Below, one piece after another: positions 1 through 5,570 of a stretch of 11,330 bases of DNA; the stretch's first letter is position 1, and every line of letters starts with the position of its first letter. The DNA comes from Planctomycetaceae bacterium (GTDB taxonomy: Bacteria; Planctomycetota; Planctomycetia; Planctomycetales; Planctomycetaceae): positions 1 to 11,330 of the forward strand of contig DOCI01000119.1 in the NCBI GenBank assembly GCA_003503535.1. Reading direction: 5' to 3'. The position numbers were made by a program, and so were the translations under genes. The notes under the pieces are model-generated. The model did no database searches. It was given only the letters and a program-made list of their open reading frames with translations, and was not told where the DNA came from.

Positions 1-189
1 GTCAATCAAAACCGAACCGCCCTGACGCGGAAACGGATCTTGTGCCGCGATATCGAGGGAATCCTCGCATTCCTCGAAACATGGAAAGAGCTTGAAATGG
101 TCATCGAAACGACGGCCAACCACGAATGGTTTGTTCAGTTTGCCGGACCGCTGGCCTGTCGAGTGACCAACCTCTTGAAATTGACTTGA
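1..189 (+). pseudogene. Probable IS110-family transposase fragment, truncated at both ends
   Basis: Frame 1 is open from the window edge to a TGA at 187-189 (62 codons). The stretch RDIEGILAFLETWKELEMV followed by IETTANHEWFVQFAGPLA resembles the N-terminal RuvC-like (DEDD) domain of IS110 transposases, where the second acidic residue sits in a V-[VI]-E-[AT]-[TS] strand and is followed by an aromatic-rich helix and 'PLADRV'. Here that Glu is codon 36 and the corresponding text is PLACRV. After about codon 55 the similarity stops and the frame ends within seven residues, far short of the roughly 300-400 residues of an intact IS110 transposase. The C-terminal Tnp_20 domain with its catalytic serine is absent. 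The family call rests on remembered motif similarity only. An unrelated gene ending here is the alternative. Confidence 0.4.
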
Positions 190-238
190 ACCGAAAATTA
201 CCATACACAAAAAAAGCATTGAAAATAAAACTTCAAAT

Positions 239-262
239 TTGGGTTAGCGAAGTGTAACCCAA
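239..262. repeat. REP-like hairpin TTGGGTTA / TAACCCAA
   Basis: The arms TTGGGTTA (239-246) and TAACCCAA (255-262) form a perfect 8-bp stem around the loop GCGAAGTG. The 'GGGTTA-GCGAAG-TAACCC' shape resembles a REP type that I recall from intergenic regions of several bacterial phyla. There is no T-run on the + strand, so a terminator role for upstream genes is unlikely. Confidence 0.6.
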
Positions 263-291
263 TAAAAAGAACGACAATTAATACCAGGGTG

Positions 292-314
292 GCCCCGAAA
301 GATTCTTTCGGGGC
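292..314. repeat. Perfect 11-bp palindrome (GCCCCGAAAGA / TCTTTCGGGGC)
   Basis: The two 11-base arms (292-302 and 304-314) are exact reverse complements around a single T at 303. The left arm overlaps the motif GGGTGGC (287-293), which also occurs at the edges of other palindromes in this window. No U-rich tail follows, so it does not look like a standard terminator. It could be a shortened relative of the cloverleaf elements further on, whose central hairpin has similar arms. Confidence 0.6.
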
Positions 315-369
315 GGAGCAGTCGTAAGAGGATTGCAAGAAAAGTTCATCATCAAACTAATGACCTCTT

Positions 370-422
370 GTGGACTTCGTCCACCCAGATAGCAAAGCCA
401 TCTGGGCCACCCGGTACACGGG
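370..422. repeat. Compound repeat of two to three adjacent hairpins
   Basis: GTGGAC (370-375) pairs with GTCCAC (379-384) around TTC. Immediately after, CCCAGAT (384-390) pairs with ATCTGGG (400-406) around AGCAAAGCC. A short third stem, CCCG (410-413) with CGGG (419-422), follows. On the minus strand the block begins GGGTGGC (406-412), the motif shared with other repeats here. The compact tandem-hairpin layout is typical of a dispersed structured intergenic repeat. Confidence 0.6.
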
Positions 423-454
423 ATTTGTAACACAATAAAAGATGTGAATCGATT

Positions 455-479
455 CGTCAGGCAGTGCCTGACCTACAGA
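455..479 (-). repeat. GTAG-type REP, copy 1
   Basis: GTCAGGCA (456-463) and TGCCTGAC (465-472) form an 8-bp stem with one central base, followed directly by CTAC (473-476). Read on the minus strand this is GTAG plus a hairpin, the layout recognised by RAYT (REP-associated tyrosine transposase) enzymes. It matches copy 2 at 3791-3815 in 24 of 25 positions, the one difference being the loop base. It ends 22 bp before the start codon of the topoisomerase gene. Confidence 0.7.
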
Positions 480-501
480 ATGAAAAACAAAACAGGTAAC
501 T

Positions 502-2421
502 ATGGCGACTGCAACTCCATCTAATTATAAAGCGTCTGATATTGAAATTCTCGAAGGACTCGAGGCGGTTCGGCGGCGGCCTTCGATGTATATCGGTGGG
601 GTCGACCATCGCGGATTGCATCATCTGTTGTGGGAAGTGATCGATAACTGCGTCGATGAATTTCTGGCAGGTCATGCCGACACAATTAAAGTGACGTTAC
701 ACAAAGATGGCGAAGCGTTGACCGTTGGCGATAATGGTCGCGGAATTCCGGTCGATAAGCATCCCAAATACAAGAAGTCTGCACTCGAAGTCATTCTCAC
801 GACACTGCATGCCGGTGGGAAATTTTCGGATAAGAACTACGCCCGCAGCGGGGGATTGCACGGCGTCGGTTCTTCTGTGGTGAATGCCCTGTCCTCCGAA
901 ATGGTCGCGACGGTGCATCGGGATGGTTTCGAATGGGTCCAGCGTTATAAACGAGGCCGCCCAACGACTCCTGTCAAAAAAGCCAAGCCTTTCAAGGGAC
1001 ACGGGACCGTTATTTATTTCCGACCGGATGACGAAATCTTCCGTCGTATTGCGTTCAGCACCGAGACGATTCGCCAGCATCTCGAAGATATTTCCTACAT
1101 TCACGCGGGCTTGAAAATTCGTTTTACGGATGAAGCGAAAAATGAAACAGACGAGTTTTTTCAGCCAGACGGAATCAAAGCTTATATCGAAAAACTGACA
1201 AAAGATGAGAAGAAAAAGCCAGTTCATGAAGTTATTTTCTCAACCGAGAAAGACGACGGTCAGGTCAAAACAGAACTCGTCCTCCGCTGGACCGAAGCGA
1301 CTGACGAGCAGATTCGCAGCTACGTGAATGGGATCCGCACTCATGCCGGGGGCACCCATTTGAACGGCGTTCGTTCGGGGATTCTGAAAGCCGTCAAGAA
1401 TTATATGGATGTGCATAATGTGAAGCCGAAAGGCGTCAACATTTCTTCAGAGGATATTCGTGAAGGAATGCTCGGCGTTGTTTCGATCTTTCATGGCGAT
1501 CCGATGTTTCAGGGGCAGACCAAAGAAAAATTAAACAACCCCGAAGTGACGGCTGTTGTCGAAGGTCTTGTTCGTCCCACGCTCGAAACCTGGTTGAATA
1601 ATAATGCGTCGATTGCGGATGCGATTCTCGGGCGAATCATTCTGGCTGCCCGGGCACGTCAGGCGAGTCGGGATGCGGTTGCGCAGGTGAAGCGAAAAAC
1701 GCCCGGGGGCAAACGAACCAGCTTGCCGGGAAAACTGCTCGATTGTCGCTCGAACGATGCGGGGGAATCGGAACTGTTTATCGTCGAAGGAGACTCCGCC
1801 GGGGGCACCGCGGCTTCCGGTCGAAACTCGCGAACACAAGCGATTCTTCCACTTCGCGGAAAAGTCCTGAATACGGAATCTCTGAAGATCAATAAGGTAC
1901 TCGCCAATCAGGAAATCAACGATCTGGTCGAAACACTCGGAGCAGGAGTGGGAGCCAACTTTGATATTCATAAACTGCGATACAATCGCATCATCCTGCT
2001 GATGGATGCCGATGCAGACGGATATCATATCAGTACACTCCTGTTGACCTTCTTCTATCGGCACATGCCGGAGTTGATTCGACAGGAGAAACTTTTCATT
2101 GCCCAGCCGCCGTTGTATCGAATTACAACCTCGAAAGAGAGCATGTATGCTCTGGACGACATGCACAAAGAGCAAATCCTGGCTTCACTGGCAACCAATC
2201 GGAAAGTCGAGATCAGCCGCTTCAAAGGTCTGGGCGAAATGGATGCTTCACAATTGAAGGAAACGACACTCGATCCGACCAAGCGTGTGCTGTTGAAAGT
2301 CGAAATCGAAAGTCAGGTTGATGCCGATGAGACGTTCCATCAACTGTTCGGCAAAGATGCGAGCGAGCGCTACCGGATCATCATGTCGGAGTCGGCGCTG
2401 GCAGATGATCTCGACGTTTGA
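502..2421 (+). CDS. parE: DNA topoisomerase IV subunit B (ParE/GyrB family)
   Basis: This is the ATPase and Toprim subunit of a type IIA topoisomerase, which with a ParC/GyrA partner relaxes or decatenates DNA. The GHKL ATPase domain has the catalytic Glu45 and Mg-binding Asn49 in HHLLWEVIDN, DNGRGIP at 77-83, the glycine-rich lid GGLHGVGSSVVNA at 117-129, and the transducer QTK at 339-341. The Toprim domain has EGDSAGG at 429-435 and DADADG at 502-507, and the C-terminal block RFKGLGEM at 573-580. At 639 residues it lacks the large insert of E. coli GyrB and matches ParE in size. The wording around 'QAILPLRGKVLNT' and 'QPPLYRI' is also ParE-like, but GyrB cannot be excluded from sequence alone. 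The start is ATG 502 with AGGT at 494-497. A terminator follows at 2471. No subunit A gene is adjacent. Confidence 0.93.
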   Translation: MATATPSNYKASDIEILEGLEAVRRRPSMYIGGVDHRGLHHLLWEVIDNCVDEFLAGHADTIKVTLHKDGEALTVGDNGRGIPVDKHPKYKKSALEVILTTLHAGGKFSDKNYARSGGLHGVGSSVVNALSSEMVATVHRDGFEWVQRYKRGRPTTPVKKAKPFKGHGTVIYFRPDDEIFRRIAFSTETIRQHLEDISYIHAGLKIRFTDEAKNETDEFFQPDGIKAYIEKLTKDEKKKPVHEVIFSTEKDDGQVKTELVLRWTEATDEQIRSYVNGIRTHAGGTHLNGVRSGILKAVKNYMDVHNVKPKGVNISSEDIREGMLGVVSIFHGDPMFQGQTKEKLNNPEVTAVVEGLVRPTLETWLNNNASIADAILGRIILAARARQASRDAVAQVKRKTPGGKRTSLPGKLLDCRSNDAGESELFIVEGDSAGGTAASGRNSRTQAILPLRGKVLNTESLKINKVLANQEINDLVETLGAGVGANFDIHKLRYNRIILLMDADADGYHISTLLLTFFYRHMPELIRQEKLFIAQPPLYRITTSKESMYALDDMHKEQILASLATNRKVEISRFKGLGEMDASQLKETTLDPTKRVLLKVEIESQVDADETFHQLFGKDASERYRIIMSESALADDLDV

Positions 2422-2439
2422 TATTCTGAAGACATAGGT

Positions 2440-2461
2440 TTCTGGGTGGCACGTCCCAGAA
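2440..2461. repeat. Short hairpin TTCTGGG / CCCAGAA
   Basis: A perfect 7-bp stem (2440-2446 with 2455-2461) has the loop TGGCACGT. It overlaps the repeat-edge motif GGGTGGC (2444-2450) and lies between the topoisomerase stop codon and the stronger terminator hairpin. It may be a degenerate member of the palindrome family in this window. Confidence 0.4.
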
Positions 2462-2470
2462 TGAAATGAT

Positions 2471-2507
2471 GGGCGTGGTAATCGCTGAAGACCACGCCCT
2501 TTGTTTT
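2471..2507 (+). terminator. Rho-independent terminator after the topoisomerase gene
   Basis: GGGCGTGGT (2471-2479) pairs perfectly with ACCACGCCC (2491-2499) across an 11-nt loop. TTTGTTTT (2500-2507) follows directly. The 9-bp GC-rich stem plus U-tract is a textbook intrinsic terminator and separates the topoisomerase gene from the dcd unit. Confidence 0.85.
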
Positions 2508-2571
2508 ACTCAAGATCGTAACACAGACATATTTCAACTGATCAACTTCACCAAGTGATGGGTAGAGCGGG

Positions 2572-3132
2572 ATGATTCTGACAGGCCAGGAAATCAAGGC
2601 ACAGCTGGGCACGAATATCGTCATCGAGCCGTATGACGAAAAGCGTTTGAACCCAAACAGTTACAACATGTGTCTGCATAATGAAATTCTGGTGTACGAA
2701 GAGATCGTTCTCGATATGCAGCGGCCAAACCGGTATACTCGATATACGATTCCTGAGGAAGGGATGGTGCTCAGCCCGAACCAGTTGTATCTGGGTCGGA
2801 CGGTTGAGCGGACAGAAACCCGGAATCTGGTGCCGATGCTCGAAGGCCGTTCTTCGATTGGACGACTCGGATTGTTCGTGCATGTGACTGCAGGCTTCGG
2901 CGATGTCGGATTCTGTGGCTACTGGACTCTCGAAATGTTCGCCGTGCAGCCGATTCGTATCTATCCCGGCGTACCCATTTGCCAGATCTTTTATCACACA
3001 ATTACGGGTGACGTGACCGAATACGCCAGCGGCAAGTATCAGCGAAATCAGGATATCCAGCCGAGCTTGCTGTACAAGGATTTTGATCAGGTGAACGATA
3101 AACAGATGAAACTCGGCTTTGAAGAAAAGTAG
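2572..3132 (+). CDS. dcd: dCTP deaminase, possibly bifunctional dCTP deaminase/dUTPase type
   Basis: It deaminates dCTP to dUTP in the cytoplasm, feeding dTMP synthesis. The 186 residues match the trimeric Dcd/dUTPase fold. The core at 91-121 has EGRSS, then Arg98 in SIGRLGL, Ala107, and catalytic Glu121 in TLEM, corresponding to E. coli Ser111 (here Ser94), Arg115, Ala124 and Glu138 with a constant offset of 17. E. coli Arg126 is Phe109 here. The text AGF-x-D-x-GF-x-G-xx-TLE, PGVPICQI (132-139) and GKYQ (154-157) is closer to the Mycobacterium tuberculosis bifunctional enzyme than to E. coli Dcd, so direct conversion to dUMP is plausible but inferred. The start ATG 2572 is preceded by GAGCGGG. 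The gene runs 9 nt ahead of the PSP1-domain gene, with which it is probably cotranscribed. Confidence 0.93.
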   Translation: MILTGQEIKAQLGTNIVIEPYDEKRLNPNSYNMCLHNEILVYEEIVLDMQRPNRYTRYTIPEEGMVLSPNQLYLGRTVERTETRNLVPMLEGRSSIGRLGLFVHVTAGFGDVGFCGYWTLEMFAVQPIRIYPGVPICQIFYHTITGDVTEYASGKYQRNQDIQPSLLYKDFDQVNDKQMKLGFEEK

Positions 3133-3141
3133 TACACAGCC

Positions 3142-3681
3142 ATGATCGATGAAGTTCGTGAACCTGTTTTATCGCAGGAATATCTGGTCCGCTTCGGCCA
3201 ACAGAGTGAAACCGTTCGTTGTTTTGGAACCGAGGAATCGAATCCACAGCGGGGAGAGAAAGTGATTGTGCAGACCGATCGCGGCGAACGGCTCGCGACA
3301 ATCATGCAGAAACTTCCGCAACCGATTTTCGAAGAGTCAGAAGCGAATCCGCAGGCCATTCTTATTCGCACTGCTTCTGCTGAGGACATGCAGCGAGCGG
3401 ATGAGCTTCGCCAGAAAGCCGATCAGGAATTTGGCATCTGGCAGGAACGGATTGACGAGTGGCAGGTGGCTGTCGAACTGGTTGATCTGGAATGGACACA
3501 TGATGGCGAACGATTGTTACTTTATGTGCTCAACGATCGTGGCCCCGAATGTACGAAGCTCGCTTTGATGACCGCGGCCAAGGGATTGGGAGTTGTTGAA
3601 GTGGTGCCCTTATCGAGTAACGGTATTGCGGCTGAGAAAAAATCCGGTGGCGGATGCGGCTCGGGAGGTTGTGGCCATTAA
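3142..3681 (+). CDS. PSP1-domain (RicT/YaaT-like) protein with Cys/Gly-rich tail
   Basis: The 179-residue protein follows the PSP1 plan. A short beta-rich start (YLVRFGQQ, 14-21) leads to RGEKVIVQTDRGERLATI (37-54). A charged helical segment (about 78-107) then leads into VELVDLEWTHDGERLLLYV (111-129), matching the PSP1 C-terminal block 'DVEYTFDGNKLLFYF'. Family members such as B. subtilis RicT act in RNA maturation and developmental regulation, but no catalytic activity is established, so the role here is unknown. RicT proteins usually continue into a cysteine cluster. This one instead ends in GGGCGSGGCGH with two Cys and a terminal His, which might bind metal. It starts 9 nt after dcd, likely in the same operon. 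A purine-rich GAAGAAAAG at the end of dcd may serve as ribosome-binding site. A cloverleaf repeat begins 5 nt after the stop. Confidence 0.8.
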   Translation: MIDEVREPVLSQEYLVRFGQQSETVRCFGTEESNPQRGEKVIVQTDRGERLATIMQKLPQPIFEESEANPQAILIRTASAEDMQRADELRQKADQEFGIWQERIDEWQVAVELVDLEWTHDGERLLLYVLNDRGPECTKLALMTAAKGLGVVEVVPLSSNGIAAEKKSGGGCGSGGCGH

Positions 3682-3686
3682 ACATG

Positions 3687-3768
3687 GGTGGCGGGGGCGC
3701 TCTCGAAGAGAAGCCCCCGAATCGTTGAACCTTCGGGGGCTTCCGCTAAGCGGAGCGCCCCCTCCACC
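3687..3768. repeat. Cloverleaf-like palindromic element C
   Basis: An outer stem closes the element: GGTGG-C-GGGGGCGCT (3687-3701) pairs with AGCGCCCCC-T-CCACC (3754-3768), 14 pairs and one mismatch. Inside are three hairpins: CTCT/AGAG (3700-3710), a perfect 11-bp AAGCCCCCGAA/TTCGGGGGCTT (3711-3721 with 3732-3742), and CCGC/GCGG (3743-3753). The layout is a four-way junction. CGAAG-x-GAAGCCCCC in its left half is shared with elements A and B. It starts 5 nt after the PSP1 gene, so it could also end transcription, though no U-tract follows. Confidence 0.7.
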
Positions 3769-3790
3769 AAGGTTGATTATTATTTGATCA

Positions 3791-3815
3791 CGTCAGGCAA
3801 TGCCTGACCTACAGA
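3791..3815 (-). repeat. GTAG-type REP, copy 2
   Basis: GTCAGGCA (3792-3799) and TGCCTGAC (3801-3808) flank one base, followed by CTAC (3809-3812). The 25 bp differ from copy 1 only at the central base. The copy ends 20 bp before the start codon chosen for the next gene, almost the same distance as copy 1 from the topoisomerase start. The central ATG (3800-3802) is in frame with that gene and can mislead gene callers. Confidence 0.7.
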
Positions 3816-3826
3816 TTAAAGAGAAC

Positions 3827-3830
3827 GAGG
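3827..3830 (+). promoter_or_regulatory. Ribosome-binding site that decides the start of the next gene
   Basis: GAGG lies 5 nt before ATG 3836, inside AACGAGGCGAGT. The earlier in-frame ATG at 3800 is part of a REP palindrome and has no Shine-Dalgarno-like sequence before it, so 3836 is the better start. Confidence 0.65.
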
Positions 3831-3835
3831 CGAGT

Positions 3836-4990
3836 ATGTGGGATGAATTGAATCAGGGGTTGGAAAAAAGCCCGGCTGAAGCATTGCAGACTTTGATAGA
3901 TCAACTTGGTGCCAAGGGGGATCCTCATCATTTGTTTGATGCCGAGTTGATGAAATGGAAGTTCGAGAACAATCTCCCCGTCACGCAGCCGACTTCGGTC
4001 GCCGATGTGCCTCGCGAGAAGAAGCTGGAATTCGAACAGGTCTATATCGAAGCAGCTCGCAAAACCGGCAAGCAGTTGCTGGATCGTGGTCAGCTTGCCG
4101 ATGCCTGGATGTATTATCGTGTGATCGGTGAAACCGATGATCTGGCCGCGGCTCTGGATGCTTACCAGGCCCCTTCAGAGATCGACGATGAACTTGAAGA
4201 GATGCTGCAGCTGTCGCTTTATCAGCGGGTCAACACCGTTAAGGGTGTCGAATTGATGCTGGCCACGCACGGCATGTGCAATACCGTCACGACAGTCGAT
4301 CAGATTTATCTGGATATGTCGCCCACCGATCGCTGCAAGTGTGCTGATGTGCTGGTGAGACAGTTGTATGCCGACTTGCTGCACAACGTGCGGTATGAAG
4401 TCGAACAACGCACACCGATGCTGCCTCCCGACCAAACTCTTTCAGAACTCTTGGCAGGACGTTTGTGGCTCTTTGAAAACGAAAATTATCACACGGATGT
4501 TTCTCATTTGAATGCCGTCGTGCGATTTGCTCGCTCCCTGGAAAAGGATCAGCCTGAAGCTCTCGATATGGCGATCCAACTTTCCGATTACGGGGCGCGA
4601 CTCTCAACGCACTTGCAATATCCGGGTGAGCCGCCATTTGATGATTATTACGTTGCCCATCAGCATTATTTCAAAATCGTGGCCGATAAAAACCGCGATG
4701 CCTCGCTCGATTTCTTTCGTCAGAGAATGGAAAAAGCAGAGGATGCTCAGGATCAGGAACTGATCGCCTATGTGATGGTCGATCTGCTGATGCGTCTGGA
4801 TAAACATGCCGAGGCGATTGAGACAGCCGAGAAGTATCTTGGGAATGTCAACGAGCAATCCGGTTTTTCATTCACCGCGTTGTGCGAAGATACAGGTGAT
4901 ATGGAAGCTCTCAAGCGGCATGCTCAGAAGGTGAATAATCCCGTTCTGTATGTCGCGGCTCAGTTGAAGAGCGACCAGCAGAATAAGTAG
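3836..4990 (+). CDS. Conserved helical protein of unknown function, TPR-like in appearance
   Basis: The predicted protein has 384 residues from ATG 3836 (MWDELNQGLEKSPAEALQTL). I recognise no enzymatic motif, signal peptide or membrane segment. The sequence is acidic and almost entirely helical in character, with alternating amphipathic stretches such as 'ADAWMYYRVIGETDDLAAAL' and 'KHAEAIETAEKYLGNV' that look like TPR or other alpha-solenoid repeats. A cytoplasmic scaffold or binding role is therefore the best guess. The ends resemble conserved hypothetical proteins of planctomycetes. A longer version starting at ATG 3800 would add 12 residues encoded partly by a REP, which is unlikely. It is bounded on both sides by palindromic elements (3687-3815 and 5015-5085) and appears to be a single-gene unit. 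Confidence 0.8.
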   Translation: MWDELNQGLEKSPAEALQTLIDQLGAKGDPHHLFDAELMKWKFENNLPVTQPTSVADVPREKKLEFEQVYIEAARKTGKQLLDRGQLADAWMYYRVIGETDDLAAALDAYQAPSEIDDELEEMLQLSLYQRVNTVKGVELMLATHGMCNTVTTVDQIYLDMSPTDRCKCADVLVRQLYADLLHNVRYEVEQRTPMLPPDQTLSELLAGRLWLFENENYHTDVSHLNAVVRFARSLEKDQPEALDMAIQLSDYGARLSTHLQYPGEPPFDDYYVAHQHYFKIVADKNRDASLDFFRQRMEKAEDAQDQELIAYVMVDLLMRLDKHAEAIETAEKYLGNVNEQSGFSFTALCEDTGDMEALKRHAQKVNNPVLYVAAQLKSDQQNK

Positions 4991-5014
4991 AAAACCACTT
5001 CATAAGTAAAGGGG

Positions 5015-5085
5015 GGCTGGGGTCGTAGCGAAGCGAAGCCCCCAGTTGTCTAGACTCAGGGGCCTCACTTCGTTCGACCCCAACC
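5015..5085 (+). repeat. Cloverleaf-like palindromic element A
   Basis: The closing stem is GG-CT-GGGGTCG (5015-5025) with CGACCCC-AACC (5075-5085), a 7-bp core plus a partly paired extension. The interior holds GCCCC (5038-5042) opposite GGGGC (5059-5063) around a loop containing the palindrome GTCTAGAC. The first 31 bp (5015-5045) recur with two mismatches, in opposite orientation, at 6548-6578 (element B). The right half 'TTCGTTCGACC' is also shared. It sits between the stop at 4990 and the start at 5104. Confidence 0.7.
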
Positions 5086-5103
5086 AACTGGCTGTATAAA
5101 GAA

Positions 5104-5559
5104 ATGAGTAATTTAAATCTGAGAAAACTCATTGCATCATTTTTTCGTGGACGTAATCGCTCGAATAAATTCTTCGCATACTCACATCCGCTTCAAGGTA
5201 CGTGGAAGTTGAGATCTGTAAGCAATAAAACCAAAACATACACAGAGGAAGAATTAGATCGTAATAATAACGAGATCTATCTCGATATTTCTGGAAGTCG
5301 TTTCCGTCAACTTATAAACGGTGACTGGAGACACAAAGGTCAAATCTTTTTGAGCGACAATGAGTCTCCCCGACGAATGAAATGGATTTATGACTCACCA
5401 TTTGGCAGTGATGACATGACGGAATTAATCTATAAAATTGAAGACGGTTTTTTGTCGTTAATCGCTGAAAGAAATTCTTCAGATGACTCCAAACTTTTTG
5501 AACCTGGCAACAACACCAATCTGTTAGTTTATAGAAAAGTTATGAAAGTAGATCGATAA
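5104..5559 (+). CDS. TIGR03067-like small protein, AT-rich
   Basis: The 151-residue protein has HPLQGTWKLRSVSN (28-41), matching the opening 'LQGTWKLVS' of the TIGR03067 domain, which is common in planctomycetes. Later, DISGSRFRQLI, FLSDNESPRRMKWIY and LIYKIEDGFLSLI follow the family pattern of beta-strands with 'dP..P..i' and 'giY.l.gd.L'. Family members are usually secreted or surface-associated with unknown function. Here the N-terminus (LNLRKLIASFFRGRNRS) is basic and has no clear lipobox or signal peptide, so location is uncertain. Base composition stands out: two 60-base samples in the gene are 30-33% GC, against 57% in one 60-base sample of the preceding gene. The start at 5104 follows a purine-rich AAAGAA with no strong Shine-Dalgarno. 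The gene ends 11 bp from the convergent oxyR-like gene. Confidence 0.7.
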   Translation: MSNLNLRKLIASFFRGRNRSNKFFAYSHPLQGTWKLRSVSNKTKTYTEEELDRNNNEIYLDISGSRFRQLINGDWRHKGQIFLSDNESPRRMKWIYDSPFGSDDMTELIYKIEDGFLSLIAERNSSDDSKLFEPGNNTNLLVYRKVMKVDR

Positions 5560-5570
5560 ATTTATTGGTG

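Larger units (their letters stand above)
190..501. other. Intergenic region made largely of palindromic repeats
   Basis: No convincing gene is seen between the transposase fragment and the topoisomerase gene. The space holds four separate palindromes (239-262, 292-314, 370-406 and 455-479), each listed separately. A weak sigma-70-like promoter candidate is TTGCAA at 333-338 with ACTAAT at 356-361 (17-bp spacer, 4/6 matches in each box). It would transcribe through the last two palindromes into the topoisomerase gene. The ribosome-binding site of that gene is AGGT at 494-497. Confidence 0.6.

Noticed and set aside
181..209. Promoter TTGACT-17-TACACA after the transposase fragment
   Set aside because: The -35 match is good but the -10 matches only 3 of 6, and the -35 lies within the end of the open frame; too weak to list.
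697..1227. 176-residue minus-strand frame inside the topoisomerase gene
   Set aside because: Shadow of the ATPase-domain coding sequence; no family similarity and no ribosome-binding site seen.
1531..2175. 214-residue open frame on the minus strand inside the topoisomerase gene
   Set aside because: It is antisense to a well-supported conserved gene, has no recognisable domain, and its length follows from the codon pattern of the + strand.
3593..3787. 64-residue + frame across the end of the PSP1 gene and element C
   Set aside because: Its sequence is the PSP1 gene in another frame followed by translation of a palindromic repeat.
5015..5085. Element A as a tRNA or tRNA-like gene (71 nt, GTTCGA, closing stem, CCA nearby)
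   Set aside because: The GTTCGA is part of the closing stem, not a T-loop; there is no anticodon arm of proper form, and its relatives B and C do not keep tRNA features.
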